Source of the DNA: a virus
IMG/VR virus record: IMGVR_UViG_3300048580_000637
Span: 1 to 61,356 of that record
DNA: 61,356 nt
Reading direction: 5' to 3' (one strand)
Part shown: one piece after another, positions 33,800-41,732 of the stretch
How the letters are laid out: each line of letters begins with the position of its first letter
Numbering within the stretch: position 1 is the stretch's first letter
The notes under the pieces: generated by a model
What the model was told of the DNA's origin: nothing
Database searches by the model: none
Seen by the model: the letters and a program-made list of their open reading frames with translations, nothing else
Made by a program: the position numbers and the translations under genes

Positions 33800-34405
33800 A
33801 TGGCTACACCACGATTCAATAGCGACGGATCACCCCGGAAACGAGTAAAAAGTTCGGCCCTGTCAGAAAAAGGGATAAGTAGAATGTCTGATACTATTAA
33901 AGCGAAAAGAATAGGTCTAGGTATGACCCAAGCCGAATTTACCGAGTGGATACTAAAAGAAGGCCGGCGATTGGGATTACCTGGCACAGAATTTTCTGGG
34001 GGAGCGGTTCAAAACTGGGAGCTAAAAAATATCGCTAGTTGCCCTGATCTAGGGAATATGCGATTACTAGCTGCTGTATTTGGACTTGATACAGATTCTT
34101 TTGTGAATTATCTTAATGGCGATTGGCTAACAATTCAGGATTTTCTAAAAGATCCAATCAATCAAAAAAAGGATTGTGTTAAAAATCCTAATTTAGTTCC
34201 CGAACTTTTTCAGGAAGCTGATACTCAAGTTAAAGCAAAGCTTGTAATTAAAGAAGTTGAGTCTCTTTACTCAAAGCTAGATGAGTTACAGAAGATGATT
34301 AAAGAGATTGATCTAGAAGATGTGAAAGCTTTTCTGTGTTCCGCCCCAAAAGATTTACAGAAAGAAGTTTACCAATATTTACAGGAGAAACTAATCGGAG
34401 CATAA
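33800..34405 (+). CDS. cI-like/XRE-type repressor, 201 aa
   Basis: The only plus-strand gene of the early region. Residues ~30-75 (MSDTIKAKRIGLGMTQAEFTEWI...FSGGAVQNWELKN) match a lambda-repressor-type helix-turn-helix: R-x-x-x-G-x-T-Q-x-x-x-A/F and recognition helix before W-E. The C-terminal half is helical, without a visible LexA-type peptidase. It is divergent to the early genes, behind operator-like repeats. It ends at a bidirectional terminator. Confidence 0.75.
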   Translation: MATPRFNSDGSPRKRVKSSALSEKGISRMSDTIKAKRIGLGMTQAEFTEWILKEGRRLGLPGTEFSGGAVQNWELKNIASCPDLGNMRLLAAVFGLDTDSFVNYLNGDWLTIQDFLKDPINQKKDCVKNPNLVPELFQEADTQVKAKLVIKEVESLYSKLDELQKMIKEIDLEDVKAFLCSAPKDLQKEVYQYLQEKLIGA

Positions 34406-34410
34406 CAGAA

Positions 34411-34440
34411 AAAAAACAGAGGGTTAACCCTCTGTTTTTT
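34411..34440. terminator. bidirectional intrinsic terminator
   Basis: A perfect 30-bp palindrome with an AACAGAGGG / CCCTCTGTT core, A-run on one side and T-run on the other. It separates the convergent repressor gene and the 119-aa minus-strand gene, ending transcripts from both. Confidence 0.85.
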
Positions 34441-34449
34441 ATTTGAGAT

Positions 34450-34809
34450 TTATTGAAACATATCATTTGTTGCTTGATATGTTCTAACTGGAGTAAATCC
34501 TTCTTTATCTTTTCGGTTAATTCCATAATCACTTAAGTACGGACCGTAAAGGGGAATACTTTCTAAATGTCTATAATAATCCTCTAAGTTCCATCGGCTG
34601 CCATCAGAAAATACATAAATTGTATATCCGTAAACTATTTCAATTTTTTCTAGACTCCCAAGTATTCTTTTTGAATGAATACTTCTAAAAATCTTTTTTT
34701 CTGCCCGTTTTTTTTCTTGTTCTATTTTTTCTGGACTCAGTTGTACGGGGTCAAGCTGAGGCCACTCTGTGTCACGAGAAGGACAATCTGAAAAGACGAA
34801 AAAAGACAT
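34450..34809 (-). CDS. hypothetical protein, 119 aa
   Basis: Last gene of the early minus-strand operon before the terminator. The protein (MSFFVFSDCPSRDTEWPQLDPV...) has a helical linker and YTIYVFSDGSRWNLEDYYRHLES, a small alpha/beta pattern. No family recognised. Confidence 0.55.
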   Translation of the reverse strand: MSFFVFSDCPSRDTEWPQLDPVQLSPEKIEQEKKRAEKKIFRSIHSKRILGSLEKIEIVYGYTIYVFSDGSRWNLEDYYRHLESIPLYGPYLSDYGINRKDKEGFTPVRTYQATNDMFQ

Positions 34810-34861
34810 AATACTCCTAATTGTTTTGATTTTTAGTTGATAACTGATAGCTAATTTTAAA

Positions 34862-35092
34862 CTAATCTAACTTAGATAGTAAAGCTTCAATTGTTTTTAG
34901 CCCATTCCCCGCCGCTACACATCCGTCTTGAGAAGCTAAAAGCGACAAATCTACAAGTATTAATTCAAAAAAGACTGTTTTTTCTTCTTTACTAGCAAAG
35001 AGAAAAACTAAATCACCGACTACATCTGTTAGTTTTTCGGCCATTAGTGAAGTCTGTGTAGGATCGCTGTAATAGTCAATTTTTTGGCTCAT
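34862..35092 (-). CDS. hypothetical helical protein, 76 aa
   Basis: An acidic, helix-rich protein with hydrophobic stretch VVGDLVFLFASKEEKTVFFELILVDLSLLA that is more likely buried helix than membrane. It lies between the ParB-like gene and the 119-aa gene in the early operon. No family recognised. Confidence 0.5.
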   Translation of the reverse strand: MSQKIDYYSDPTQTSLMAEKLTDVVGDLVFLFASKEEKTVFFELILVDLSLLASQDGCVAAGNGLKTIEALLSKLD

Positions 35093-35124
35093 TGTTTTTC
35101 TCTGATTTATTTAGTAATTTTCTA

Positions 35125-35142
35125 CTGATAACTGACAACTAA
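35125..35142. repeat. dispersed intergenic repeat CTGATAACTGACAACTAA
   Basis: The 18-bp sequence recurs exactly at 36755-36772, with a related copy at 34837-34854, each time in the gap between two early genes. Similar short ACTGATAACTGA-type repeats are common between genes in cyanobacterial genomes, so it may be of host origin or a leader/SD spacer element. Confidence 0.6.
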
Positions 35143-35144
35143 TC

Positions 35145-36206
35145 CTAACTTAATCTCTCTACAAAATCAATGACTTTTTCCCATAACTCTTTGGGAAAGT
35201 CCACACTCATTGTATCATCATCTGTTTGCCTCGCATTCCCTTCGGTTGCTAAAGTCATTAGTAGATATTTAACTTCTTTAGCTTTCGGAGTAAGCTTAAT
35301 TGGTTTTGGCTCTGTTTCGTCGCTAGGTTTTACACTCTCATCAGAGTCTAAAAAGGTTGGATTTTTAGACTCTATAAAGTTGGCTGTTACCGATTCGACT
35401 AATTCCCCAGTGGCTTTTATCCCTTTTTCTTCTGCTATAGCTACAGTCTCTAAAAGAACACTTTCTTTCTCCGAGAGTGTTAGTTCATTTTTCCTCACAA
35501 GATTGTGTAAAGTCGTTTCCGATACTTTACCTTCGATTGCTTTTAATGTCGGACTAGACATCGAGGAAATCTCTAAAGTTCGGTTATAGTCCGATTTTTT
35601 CCATCCTGTTTTTTCACAAAACTGTTGGCAGGACTGTTCTTCAGTTAAGCCACCTAATCTGTCCTCATGTAGATGTCTTTTGATCAGTTTTGCTTTATCG
35701 TACACCGATAGTTTTTCGCTGTCAGTGCCGTAGGAAAGCATTTGATACTCTAAATCACGGACGGTCAGACCTGATGCTAGAGGCTTAATAATTGCCAAAA
35801 CATTAGGAACAATAATCTCTTGAGAGGCTAAAAGCAACCAAGCCAAGACCCTCCGATGCCCGTCCATAGGAAACAATCTATCGCCGTCGGCGACTAAATG
35901 TAAAGGTTGATAAATTGTTCCCGATGCTAGTATTTTATCGGCTAGTTCCTGAATTAGCTCCAAATCGTAGGTAACGCGGGTATTCCATCCGTTTTCTCCT
36001 GAGATAGCCTCGATTAAATCGAGGCTAAAGGTTAAATGGGTTTCGCTAGGTAAGACGCGCATTTTGCCGTCGTCATGAAGCCCTATTCTTGGTCCGATAA
36101 AGTCACCGTTAGCTAATCTAAAAGAAATTAGCTGGGGATCGACTACGATTAACTCTCCTCTTGCAGACCCATAAGTTCTGATTTTGTCTCTTGATTTTGC
36201 GCTCAT
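35145..36206 (-). CDS. ParB-like nuclease-domain protein
   Basis: The 353-aa protein has the ParB N-terminal layout: IYQPLHLVADGDRLFPMDGHRRVLAWLLLASQEI, with the G-H-R-R box, then helix-turn-helix-like segments (GLTEEQSCQQFCEKTGWKKSDYNR). Phage ParB-like proteins act as partition, nuclease or regulatory proteins. No ParA is visible nearby, so partition is not implied. It has an acidic linker and a C-terminal helical tail. Confidence 0.75.
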   Translation of the reverse strand: MSAKSRDKIRTYGSARGELIVVDPQLISFRLANGDFIGPRIGLHDDGKMRVLPSETHLTFSLDLIEAISGENGWNTRVTYDLELIQELADKILASGTIYQPLHLVADGDRLFPMDGHRRVLAWLLLASQEIIVPNVLAIIKPLASGLTVRDLEYQMLSYGTDSEKLSVYDKAKLIKRHLHEDRLGGLTEEQSCQQFCEKTGWKKSDYNRTLEISSMSSPTLKAIEGKVSETTLHNLVRKNELTLSEKESVLLETVAIAEEKGIKATGELVESVTANFIESKNPTFLDSDESVKPSDETEPKPIKLTPKAKEVKYLLMTLATEGNARQTDDDTMSVDFPKELWEKVIDFVERLS

Positions 36207-36267
36207 ATGGCTTACCCCTGTTTTAGGTTATTTTTAGTTGTTTTTTACTTTATTTATGGCTCTAATA

Positions 36268-36696
36268 TTAGAGACTAGATTTATCGTCATCGCTCTTTAC
36301 AGAATAGCTAGAAGCTATAACAAGAGATTGCAGAAAAAGACAATAGTTTTCTTTGAGAAGTTTAGGTATTGCTACACCTGTTAAAATCGAAAAGATAAAC
36401 TGGAATATAGCAATTTTAAAATGCCAAAAACATCCTGCTTCCCTATCTGAATCAGCGTCAATAAATGCACCGCTTAAAAGTGCATCTATGTCGTCTGCTT
36501 TGATTGCAATGTCATGAAAATCTTTTAGGATTGTCGATACAAAGGGTTTTTTTGTTTTTATTAAGTGCTTAATGTATTGTTTAGCTTCAGTTGGTAACTC
36601 ATCATAACTTAAATCAACTAAGAGATTCAGAATGTATTGTTTAGCTTCAGTTGGTAACTCATCATAACTTAAATCAACTAAGAAATTCAGATTCAT
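36268..36696 (-). CDS. hypothetical protein with 20-aa tandem duplication, 142 aa
   Basis: The N-terminus reads LVDLSYDELPTEAKQYI twice in a row (60-bp duplication at DNA level), followed by a helical region and a C-terminal hydrophobic stretch (HFKIAIFQFIFSILTGVAIP) that may be a membrane helix. No family recognised. Confidence 0.55.
   Translation of the reverse strand: MNLNFLVDLSYDELPTEAKQYILNLLVDLSYDELPTEAKQYIKHLIKTKKPFVSTILKDFHDIAIKADDIDALLSGAFIDADSDREAGCFWHFKIAIFQFIFSILTGVAIPKLLKENYCLFLQSLVIASSYSVKSDDDKSSL
36571..36690. repeat. 60-bp tandem duplication in coding sequence
   Basis: Two head-to-tail 60-bp units (36571-36630, 36631-36690), differing at one base near the end. In frame, adds 20 residues to the 142-aa protein's N-terminus. 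Its near identity points to recent origin. Confidence 0.8.
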
Positions 36697-36775
36697 TTAA
36701 TACTCCTTAATTTCTATTTTTAGATTTTTTAGTTTTTCAGGTCTTTATAGGTTGCTGATAACTGACAACTAACTA

Positions 36776-37768
36776 TTAAAAATCTTCACTGAGGAGTTCA
36801 CCAGGATCAATAATTTCACTGCAAACTTCTATTACTGGCTTTGTCCTTGCGTCTATAGCTTTTTTCAGGAGGTCGGCTAATTCTTTTTCAGAGGTTGCTT
36901 GTTGGGCGATTTGCTCTGCTTGTGATTGAGGTAATCCTTGATTTACAGCCCAAGCGATACCAGCTTTTTTACGATCATCTAGTAGTGATTGCGAAGGGTT
37001 AAACATTTTTACGTTTCCCGTTGACGCAGGAGTTAGAGTTCTGATAGGTTCTACATTTCCCGTAAATTGCTGAAAAGCTTTTGTTTCGATTATTTGCAAT
37101 ACTTGAGAAGCACTATTAGGGTGAACACGGATCGATAAAAGACTAAAAGTCTTTCGTCCCCTTTTTCCGTCTGGTAAGGGATAAGATAGCTCTCTTGACC
37201 CGCGTTCTAATAGAAAAGGGATACCAATCAAACTACCAGCCGATGTTTCAATAGCTAGTAGTTGCTCTGTTAGTCCGATAATATCCCACTTTGAATGGGT
37301 TTCGACTTCAAAGTATCCTAGCTCACCTAATTTAGGCAAGACAACTTGTAATCGACCGACTTGCTTGCATTTACACCCTGAATAGCTTCCGTCAGGGTTT
37401 TGTTGACGTTTGCACGGGATAGGATTAGTGGCAATCATTTTGCCAGCTTGTTGGTAGATATGTTGCTTTTCTTCGTCACAACGAGAAACTAATCCCGTAG
37501 CTCCCCAATCTTCCATCCAACAAGGAAATACTTGATCTGTATAAGGAAAAGGTAATAAGCAATCTAATTGCTTTGGTTCTTTCCCGTAAATAGCGGTAAA
37601 TTTTTCGTTGATTCCTTGAATATCAGAATCAATGCGAAAATATTCTAAATCATCTCCGCTTATTAGAGTGCCAGGTCTTTTAGGGTTTTCTTTTTTTTCT
37701 CCCCCTTTGCGAATTTTCCCTAATAAAGGGAATCGGGCCTGCCTTGTTGTCAAAGATTTTATAGGCAT
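36776..37768 (-). CDS. Gp3/recombination-directionality-factor-like protein
   Basis: The 330-aa protein begins KSLTTRQARFPLLGKIRKGG...PKRPGTLISGDDLEYFRID...IYGKEPKQLDCLLPFP, continues VFPCWMEDWGATGLVSRCDEE, then IPCKRQQN...GCKCKQVGRLQVVLPKL. This is the layout of the Gp3-like (phiC31 RDF) family, also found as a cyanobacterial 'metal-binding' protein. Cys residues could bind zinc. RDFs steer serine integrases, but none is seen here; a replication role is equally possible. Confidence 0.6.
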   Translation of the reverse strand: MPIKSLTTRQARFPLLGKIRKGGEKKENPKRPGTLISGDDLEYFRIDSDIQGINEKFTAIYGKEPKQLDCLLPFPYTDQVFPCWMEDWGATGLVSRCDEEKQHIYQQAGKMIATNPIPCKRQQNPDGSYSGCKCKQVGRLQVVLPKLGELGYFEVETHSKWDIIGLTEQLLAIETSAGSLIGIPFLLERGSRELSYPLPDGKRGRKTFSLLSIRVHPNSASQVLQIIETKAFQQFTGNVEPIRTLTPASTGNVKMFNPSQSLLDDRKKAGIAWAVNQGLPQSQAEQIAQQATSEKELADLLKKAIDARTKPVIEVCSEIIDPGELLSEDF

Positions 37769-37779
37769 TGTTTTTACTC

Positions 37780-38073
37780 CTAAAACGGAAGGTTACTCTG
37801 TAATTCAGAATAAATAGATGATGGAAACTCATCTATTTCTTTACCAGCAAAATATTTAGTAACACTGGGGCAAACGACGCTGTGAGCCTCTGTTATTTCT
37901 TGCAGTTTCGACATAACTACTTGCTGTGCTTGATTTAAAAGAAATTCATAGCAAGCGTCAGGATATTCGTCGTCTTCTGGTTTTCCGTGAATATTTAGGG
38001 AGATACTCACAGACTCAAAATTACCAAGGTTGACTTTCTGAGTGTAATCTACCGAGATATGGGTGATAAGCAT
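37780..38073 (-). CDS. conserved-looking small protein, 97 aa, first early gene
   Basis: First gene behind the early promoter. The protein (LITHISVDYTQKVNLGNFESVSISLN ... DACYEFLLNQAQQVV) has the sequence style of small phage proteins that precede recombination genes (N-F-E-S-V-x-I-x-x-x-I). Function unknown to me. Confidence 0.6.
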   Translation of the reverse strand: MLITHISVDYTQKVNLGNFESVSISLNIHGKPEDDEYPDACYEFLLNQAQQVVMSKLQEITEAHSVVCPSVTKYFAGKEIDEFPSSIYSELQSNLPF

Positions 38074-38099
38074 CTCTCCTCTAAAATTTGATTAATACA

Positions 38100-38128
38100 A
38101 TCTTATAGTAAATTGCTAGAATTGTCAA
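38100..38128 (-). promoter_or_regulatory. early-operon promoter
   Basis: Minus-strand TTGACA (38128-38123), 17 bp, TAAGAT (38105-38100), 27 nt before the first early gene. It closely matches the promoter at 29937 (shared TTGACAATTCTAG). Operator-like repeats lie directly upstream. Confidence 0.7.
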
Positions 38129-38141
38129 GCATTTTTTAAAA

Positions 38142-38166
38142 AAAACTTGCAAAAAACTTACAAAAA
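38142..38166. promoter_or_regulatory. operator-like repeats above the early promoter
   Basis: Read on the minus strand, TTGTAAGTTTT followed by TTGCAAGTTTT: the same 11-bp units as the three at 33721-33753. They sit 14 bp upstream of the -35, where a repressor or activator could act. Confidence 0.55.
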
Positions 38167-38206
38167 GATAATAGTACAAAAAAACTAAGTTATTATCGTT
38201 AATAAA

Positions 38207-38446
38207 TTGTAGATAAGGGTATCTACAATGGAACTATTGATATATATAGGTTTCAGGCTTTGTTGATGTTGTTAACGCTATCCCCCAATATTGTTTTTCT
38301 TACACTCTTACTGTTGAGGCTGTCTTCCCCCTTTACCCCATTTTCTTTTTTTCCCCTATAAAGCATCAACGGTATCAACAAACCTTAAAACCTAGTCAGG
38401 TTAAAGGTTTCGATTGTTAATAAGGTTATTAACAATCGAATTACAA
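38207..38446. repeat. ~240-bp structured non-coding element, copy 1
   Basis: Imperfect direct repeat of 49030-49268 (roughly 80% by eye). Contains hairpin TTGTAGATA-AGGG-TATCTACAA (38207-38228), a long inverted pair (38249-38267 with 38374-38392), a pyrimidine-rich tract and a 32-bp palindrome (38409-38440). No ORF. It fills most of the gap between the early promoter and the J-like gene. It could be an origin, regulatory RNA or recombination site. Confidence 0.8.
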
Positions 38447-38495
38447 AAGAACAGTAGATATACTTAGCATATTTAAATTAAATGCTGCTATCTGC

Positions 38496-40757
38496 CTAGC
38501 TGATCGTTGCTAGTGATTCTTTAAAAGGCACTGGATAACTTGAATTTTGAAAAACCCGTACTGTGTAAGCCGATTGGACTGACCCCCAGTCGGCTATCTG
38601 TTGCGATTCTGTGTAAACGACGCTTCGGGTCGATGGTACTGACCATTCTCGTTTTACTGTGTCCCCGTCGTAAATTCTGACTACATAGCTGTCCAATTCT
38701 CCTGCTGCGTAAGCAATGTCGATATAGTCGATCCAACGACCATTTAACCGCGTCCGTCGATACCAAGTAATAATTAAATCGTTGTTATCTTTTTCGCCTC
38801 TTACAGCACAAGGGAAAGGCTTCAATCCTTCTAGGGTGATTGTGTGAGCAATCTCGTCTTCTATATCAGTTTCAAGTAGTCCATTAGGAACTACTTTTAA
38901 TAAATATTCTCGATTAATATCAGAAAGATTTAAGGGGAATCGAACTAAATAATTAGTTAGTAACACAAATTTTTCCCCTATTATATGCCTAGAAATAACT
39001 GGTTCAGTTCCTTTGACTCCACGAATTGTATATGAAATATCAAAGGTTAAGGGATTGTTGGACACAATAGCAGCATTTTTAAAAGCTATAATTTCTCCGG
39101 TAGAGAACCAACCTAATTGTTTGCCCGATAGAAATGTTTCAAGAGTGACTGGCTCTAATTCCCCTGAATTCATGCTTACTCGTATCCAGTTTGAATCGTC
39201 AATAAAACTAGGAGAAGCGTTGTTAAAATTTGGGGAGAAGCTTAATACAGTACCAGTTGTGCTGTTGATGATATTGCCAGCAGCAAAATCATAACTTAAG
39301 CCGTTGTCATCGGAATAAAATAAGGCTCCTCTGTTAAAACTAGAGTTACCTTCAATTGCCACATAAATTCCTATGTCTGTATCTCGGGTATCAACTATTG
39401 GGCATTCAATAGGAATAGCGTTAGCGCGTCCGTAGGGACGAGGGCTGTTATTGTCTGGTGGAAATTCGTTATCTATAGGAATATCTGGTGAATATCCTAC
39501 TCCTTGAAATCGAGTAGCTTCAATTTCAATTAAATAATTTACACCTCTTACTTTCTTTGTAATTTGCATCAATTCCTGATGATAATTGTTATTATCATCG
39601 GTAAAAATTACATCCCCAACTTTCAAATTTTCCCATGCTGGCAATAAAAACATTTTTGAAAAAGTTTTTGATTGCGTTTTCCCTAAAAAAAGAATTTTTG
39701 AAGCAATATTCATGAAAAGCGTATCTACATCTATTAACTTAGTTTGAAAACTAAGCTCGTTTGTGTGAGTATCTGATGGGTCTTTAGCTACTACGGTAAT
39801 AGTTTCATGATTTTTTAAAACATTTAGTCCAGATACTGTAACGGCACTAGGAGTTTCTCTAAAATGAGTCAGTTTTTTCTCATTAATGTCAATAGGATTT
39901 TCTCCAAATTTTTTAGATCCAAAAGAGCTTTTAGGGATAAAAATAGGATCAGATAATTGTTCTTGTCTTTTAAAAATGATTTTATCTTTTGGCTCCCTTG
40001 CTACAATAAAAAAAGCTCTCATAAGTTCTTCTAACTGATCAGCAAAAGATGTCCCATCAAACAATAAATCAAATCCTTGAATTCGGTAATCATCAGGAAT
40101 GTCAGTCACATCAATTTGATCGTCTTTTCTACTAGCTAATTTACAAATAGTTTTCAAAATATCTTTTATTTTTGGATTGTCTTCACTTTCTCCAATCACC
40201 TCAATATCAATAGCAGGAAATCCAGTGCCGTCATAGTTAGCAATCGGATAATTATCGAAAATTAAAAAAGACATTCCAGTAAAAGCAGGTACTGGATTAG
40301 ATTCTTTTGATTGAATTACTGACGATGGTGTAGTTTGATTGCCAGTATAAATAGTTGTATGCTCAATAAACTTTAGGCTTTTTTCGTCATTAGTTTCGGA
40401 ATTGTAAACGAGGACGCTGTTCATCCAAACCCGCCTAACAGAGCCAATTTTTCTAGCAATTGGATAAGCAGCTGTCAGAAAATAAGTGTAAACTTCGGTA
40501 GTTTGCCCACCACCACCACCTTTTCCGCCTTGTCTTTCGGTCGTGACGACTTCCTTAAGAGGAATCCCCCACATCATAGTTAGCCCTTCTTTCCTCACTT
40601 TTCCAAAAGGATAGGATAGGCTTTTACCGTATTCAGCATCGGGAAAACCAGTATCCTCAATTTTTCCTTTTTGTTGGGTAGGAGGTTTAGGAGCAAATAG
40701 AGATAATAATAGGTTAGCTCCGATTCCTATCGCTACGGGAATGAGAAAATTAGCCAC
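38496..40757 (-). CDS. tail tip/central hub protein (lambda J-like)
   Basis: The 753-aa protein starts with a hydrophobic helix and APKPPTQQKGKIEDTGFPDAEYGKSLSYPFGKVRKEG, the start I associate with J-like hub proteins of siphoviruses. It contains a glycine linker (GGKGGGGG), an FADQLEELMRAFFIVAREPKDKIIFK region, and C-terminal FN3-like strands (DLIITWYRRTR...YVVRIYDGD). Forms the tail tip and DNA-injection channel. In related phages it follows NlpC/P60 closely, but here about 8.9 kb of accessory DNA intervenes. Confidence 0.8.
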   Translation of the reverse strand: MANFLIPVAIGIGANLLLSLFAPKPPTQQKGKIEDTGFPDAEYGKSLSYPFGKVRKEGLTMMWGIPLKEVVTTERQGGKGGGGGQTTEVYTYFLTAAYPIARKIGSVRRVWMNSVLVYNSETNDEKSLKFIEHTTIYTGNQTTPSSVIQSKESNPVPAFTGMSFLIFDNYPIANYDGTGFPAIDIEVIGESEDNPKIKDILKTICKLASRKDDQIDVTDIPDDYRIQGFDLLFDGTSFADQLEELMRAFFIVAREPKDKIIFKRQEQLSDPIFIPKSSFGSKKFGENPIDINEKKLTHFRETPSAVTVSGLNVLKNHETITVVAKDPSDTHTNELSFQTKLIDVDTLFMNIASKILFLGKTQSKTFSKMFLLPAWENLKVGDVIFTDDNNNYHQELMQITKKVRGVNYLIEIEATRFQGVGYSPDIPIDNEFPPDNNSPRPYGRANAIPIECPIVDTRDTDIGIYVAIEGNSSFNRGALFYSDDNGLSYDFAAGNIINSTTGTVLSFSPNFNNASPSFIDDSNWIRVSMNSGELEPVTLETFLSGKQLGWFSTGEIIAFKNAAIVSNNPLTFDISYTIRGVKGTEPVISRHIIGEKFVLLTNYLVRFPLNLSDINREYLLKVVPNGLLETDIEDEIAHTITLEGLKPFPCAVRGEKDNNDLIITWYRRTRLNGRWIDYIDIAYAAGELDSYVVRIYDGDTVKREWSVPSTRSVVYTESQQIADWGSVQSAYTVRVFQNSSYPVPFKESLATIS

Positions 40758-40795
40758 GGGTTAAGTAGGTAGAGTGAGTATTTTCTCTATTCTAA

Positions 40796-40868
40796 TAGGT
40801 TGAGTAGGAATCGAACCTACCCAAGACGAATTATGAGTTCGTTGCCTCAACCGCTCGGCCATCAACCC
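40796..40868 (-). tRNA. tRNA with CAT anticodon (Met, or Ile if lysidine-modified)
   Basis: 73 nt on the minus strand: acceptor GGGTTGA / TCAACCT, D stem GCC / GGC, anticodon arm ACGAA-CTCATAA-TTCGT (anticodon CAT), T arm GTAGG-TTCGATT-CCTAC, discriminator A. No CCA encoded. It sits 5 nt after the HigA-like gene's stop and before the J-like gene. Confidence 0.85.
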
Positions 40869-40873
40869 TTGAC

Positions 40874-41284
40874 CTATTTAGGAAAAAATAAAGTAGGAGA
40901 GATATTAAAAAAATCGGCTAATTTTTGAACGTGAATATCTGTTATCTCTCGCTGTCTATCAAAAATATCATCTAGGATTGATTGATCCTCAAAAATAGAT
41001 AATAAGTCTTGCTTTTGCAAGTTCTTTAGTTCTAACAAAAATTTCAATAGCTCAACTCCATAAATATCAGGTATTGGCTCTTGATTTTCCTCATACTCAT
41101 AAATCAAAGTTCCTAAAACACTTAAATACTCCCTTTCTTCTATTGTCAATTGAATTTTATCTAATATGATTTTATCTAAAAAAGAACTGATAACTCTTTC
41201 CGTGTTTTCTAGCTCTTCCTTGTCGTGAATAGGACGAGGAGGGTATTGTTTTAATAATTCTAAGTATTTATTTGTATCAAACAT
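40874..41284 (-). CDS. HigA-type antitoxin-like regulator (136 aa), orphan
   Basis: Layout of the HigA/xre antitoxins of higBA pairs: YPPRPIHDKEELENTERVI, IEEREYLSVLGTLIYEYEE, LKFLLELKNLQKQDLLSIFEDQSILDDIFDRQREITDIHVQKLADFFNISPTLFF, i.e. an N-terminal helical part then HTH. No HigB toxin gene adjoins it, so it may antagonise a host toxin or act as a regulator. It has a perfect consensus promoter. Confidence 0.75.
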   Translation of the reverse strand: MFDTNKYLELLKQYPPRPIHDKEELENTERVISSFLDKIILDKIQLTIEEREYLSVLGTLIYEYEENQEPIPDIYGVELLKFLLELKNLQKQDLLSIFEDQSILDDIFDRQREITDIHVQKLADFFNISPTLFFPK

Positions 41285-41312
41285 AGTGTGACTTTAATCG
41301 CTGTAACTTTTT

Positions 41313-41341
41313 ATTATAGGTCAAGTCTTTGATTTTGTCAA
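41313..41341 (-). promoter_or_regulatory. consensus sigma70 promoter
   Basis: Minus-strand TTGACA (41341-41336), 17 bp, TATAAT (41318-41313): a full consensus match, 29 nt before the HigA-like gene. It should be strong and can also transcribe the tRNA that follows. Confidence 0.75.
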
Positions 41342-41357
41342 TATGTTTGATTTTAAG

Positions 41358-41440
41358 TGGGTTGGGCTGGATTTGCACCAGCGTGGAATTAAATCTACAG
41401 ATTTACAGTCTGTCACCTTCGGCTACTCGGTCACTAACCC
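41358..41440 (-). tRNA. tRNA-Tyr (GTA)
   Basis: 83 nt on the minus strand: acceptor GGGTTAG / CCAACCC (one A-C mismatch), anticodon loop with GTA, long class II variable arm, T arm GCTGG-TGCAAAT-CCAGC, discriminator A. No CCA encoded. A -10-like TAAGAT lies shortly upstream. Confidence 0.8.
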
Positions 41441-41470
41441 TTGTTTAAATTTATCTTACCACAATTAAAG

Positions 41471-41662
41471 TTATTTGTCTATAGTTTTGATAAAAAAATA
41501 AATTAGATTTACTTTTTCCGATGTCAGTGTTTTGATTTTCATTAAGATTTCTATTAATTTATCCTTAAGTTCTTTTTTAGTGGGTTCTGTGTCAGTTGGT
41601 TTGTAAATGAAAGTTTTAGCACTCCCATCTTGTTCTATTTTAATCAAAGTGTATTTTTCCAT
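41471..41662 (-). CDS. hypothetical protein, 63 aa
   Basis: I start at the ATG at 41662 (MEKYTLIKIEQDGSAKTFIYK); a longer frame from 41719 reaches to within 14 nt of the CRISPR array. The product is a short beta hairpin followed by a helix. It lies directly downstream of the array on the same strand, so read-through array transcripts would include it. Function unknown. Confidence 0.5.
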   Translation of the reverse strand: MEKYTLIKIEQDGSAKTFIYKPTDTEPTKKELKDKLIEILMKIKTLTSEKVNLIYFFIKTIDK

Positions 41663-41732
41663 TGTTTTGTTCTTCAATAAGAAATCCTGATATATCAAAA
41701 TGATATTCACTGTCACCATTTTGAGAAACTAC

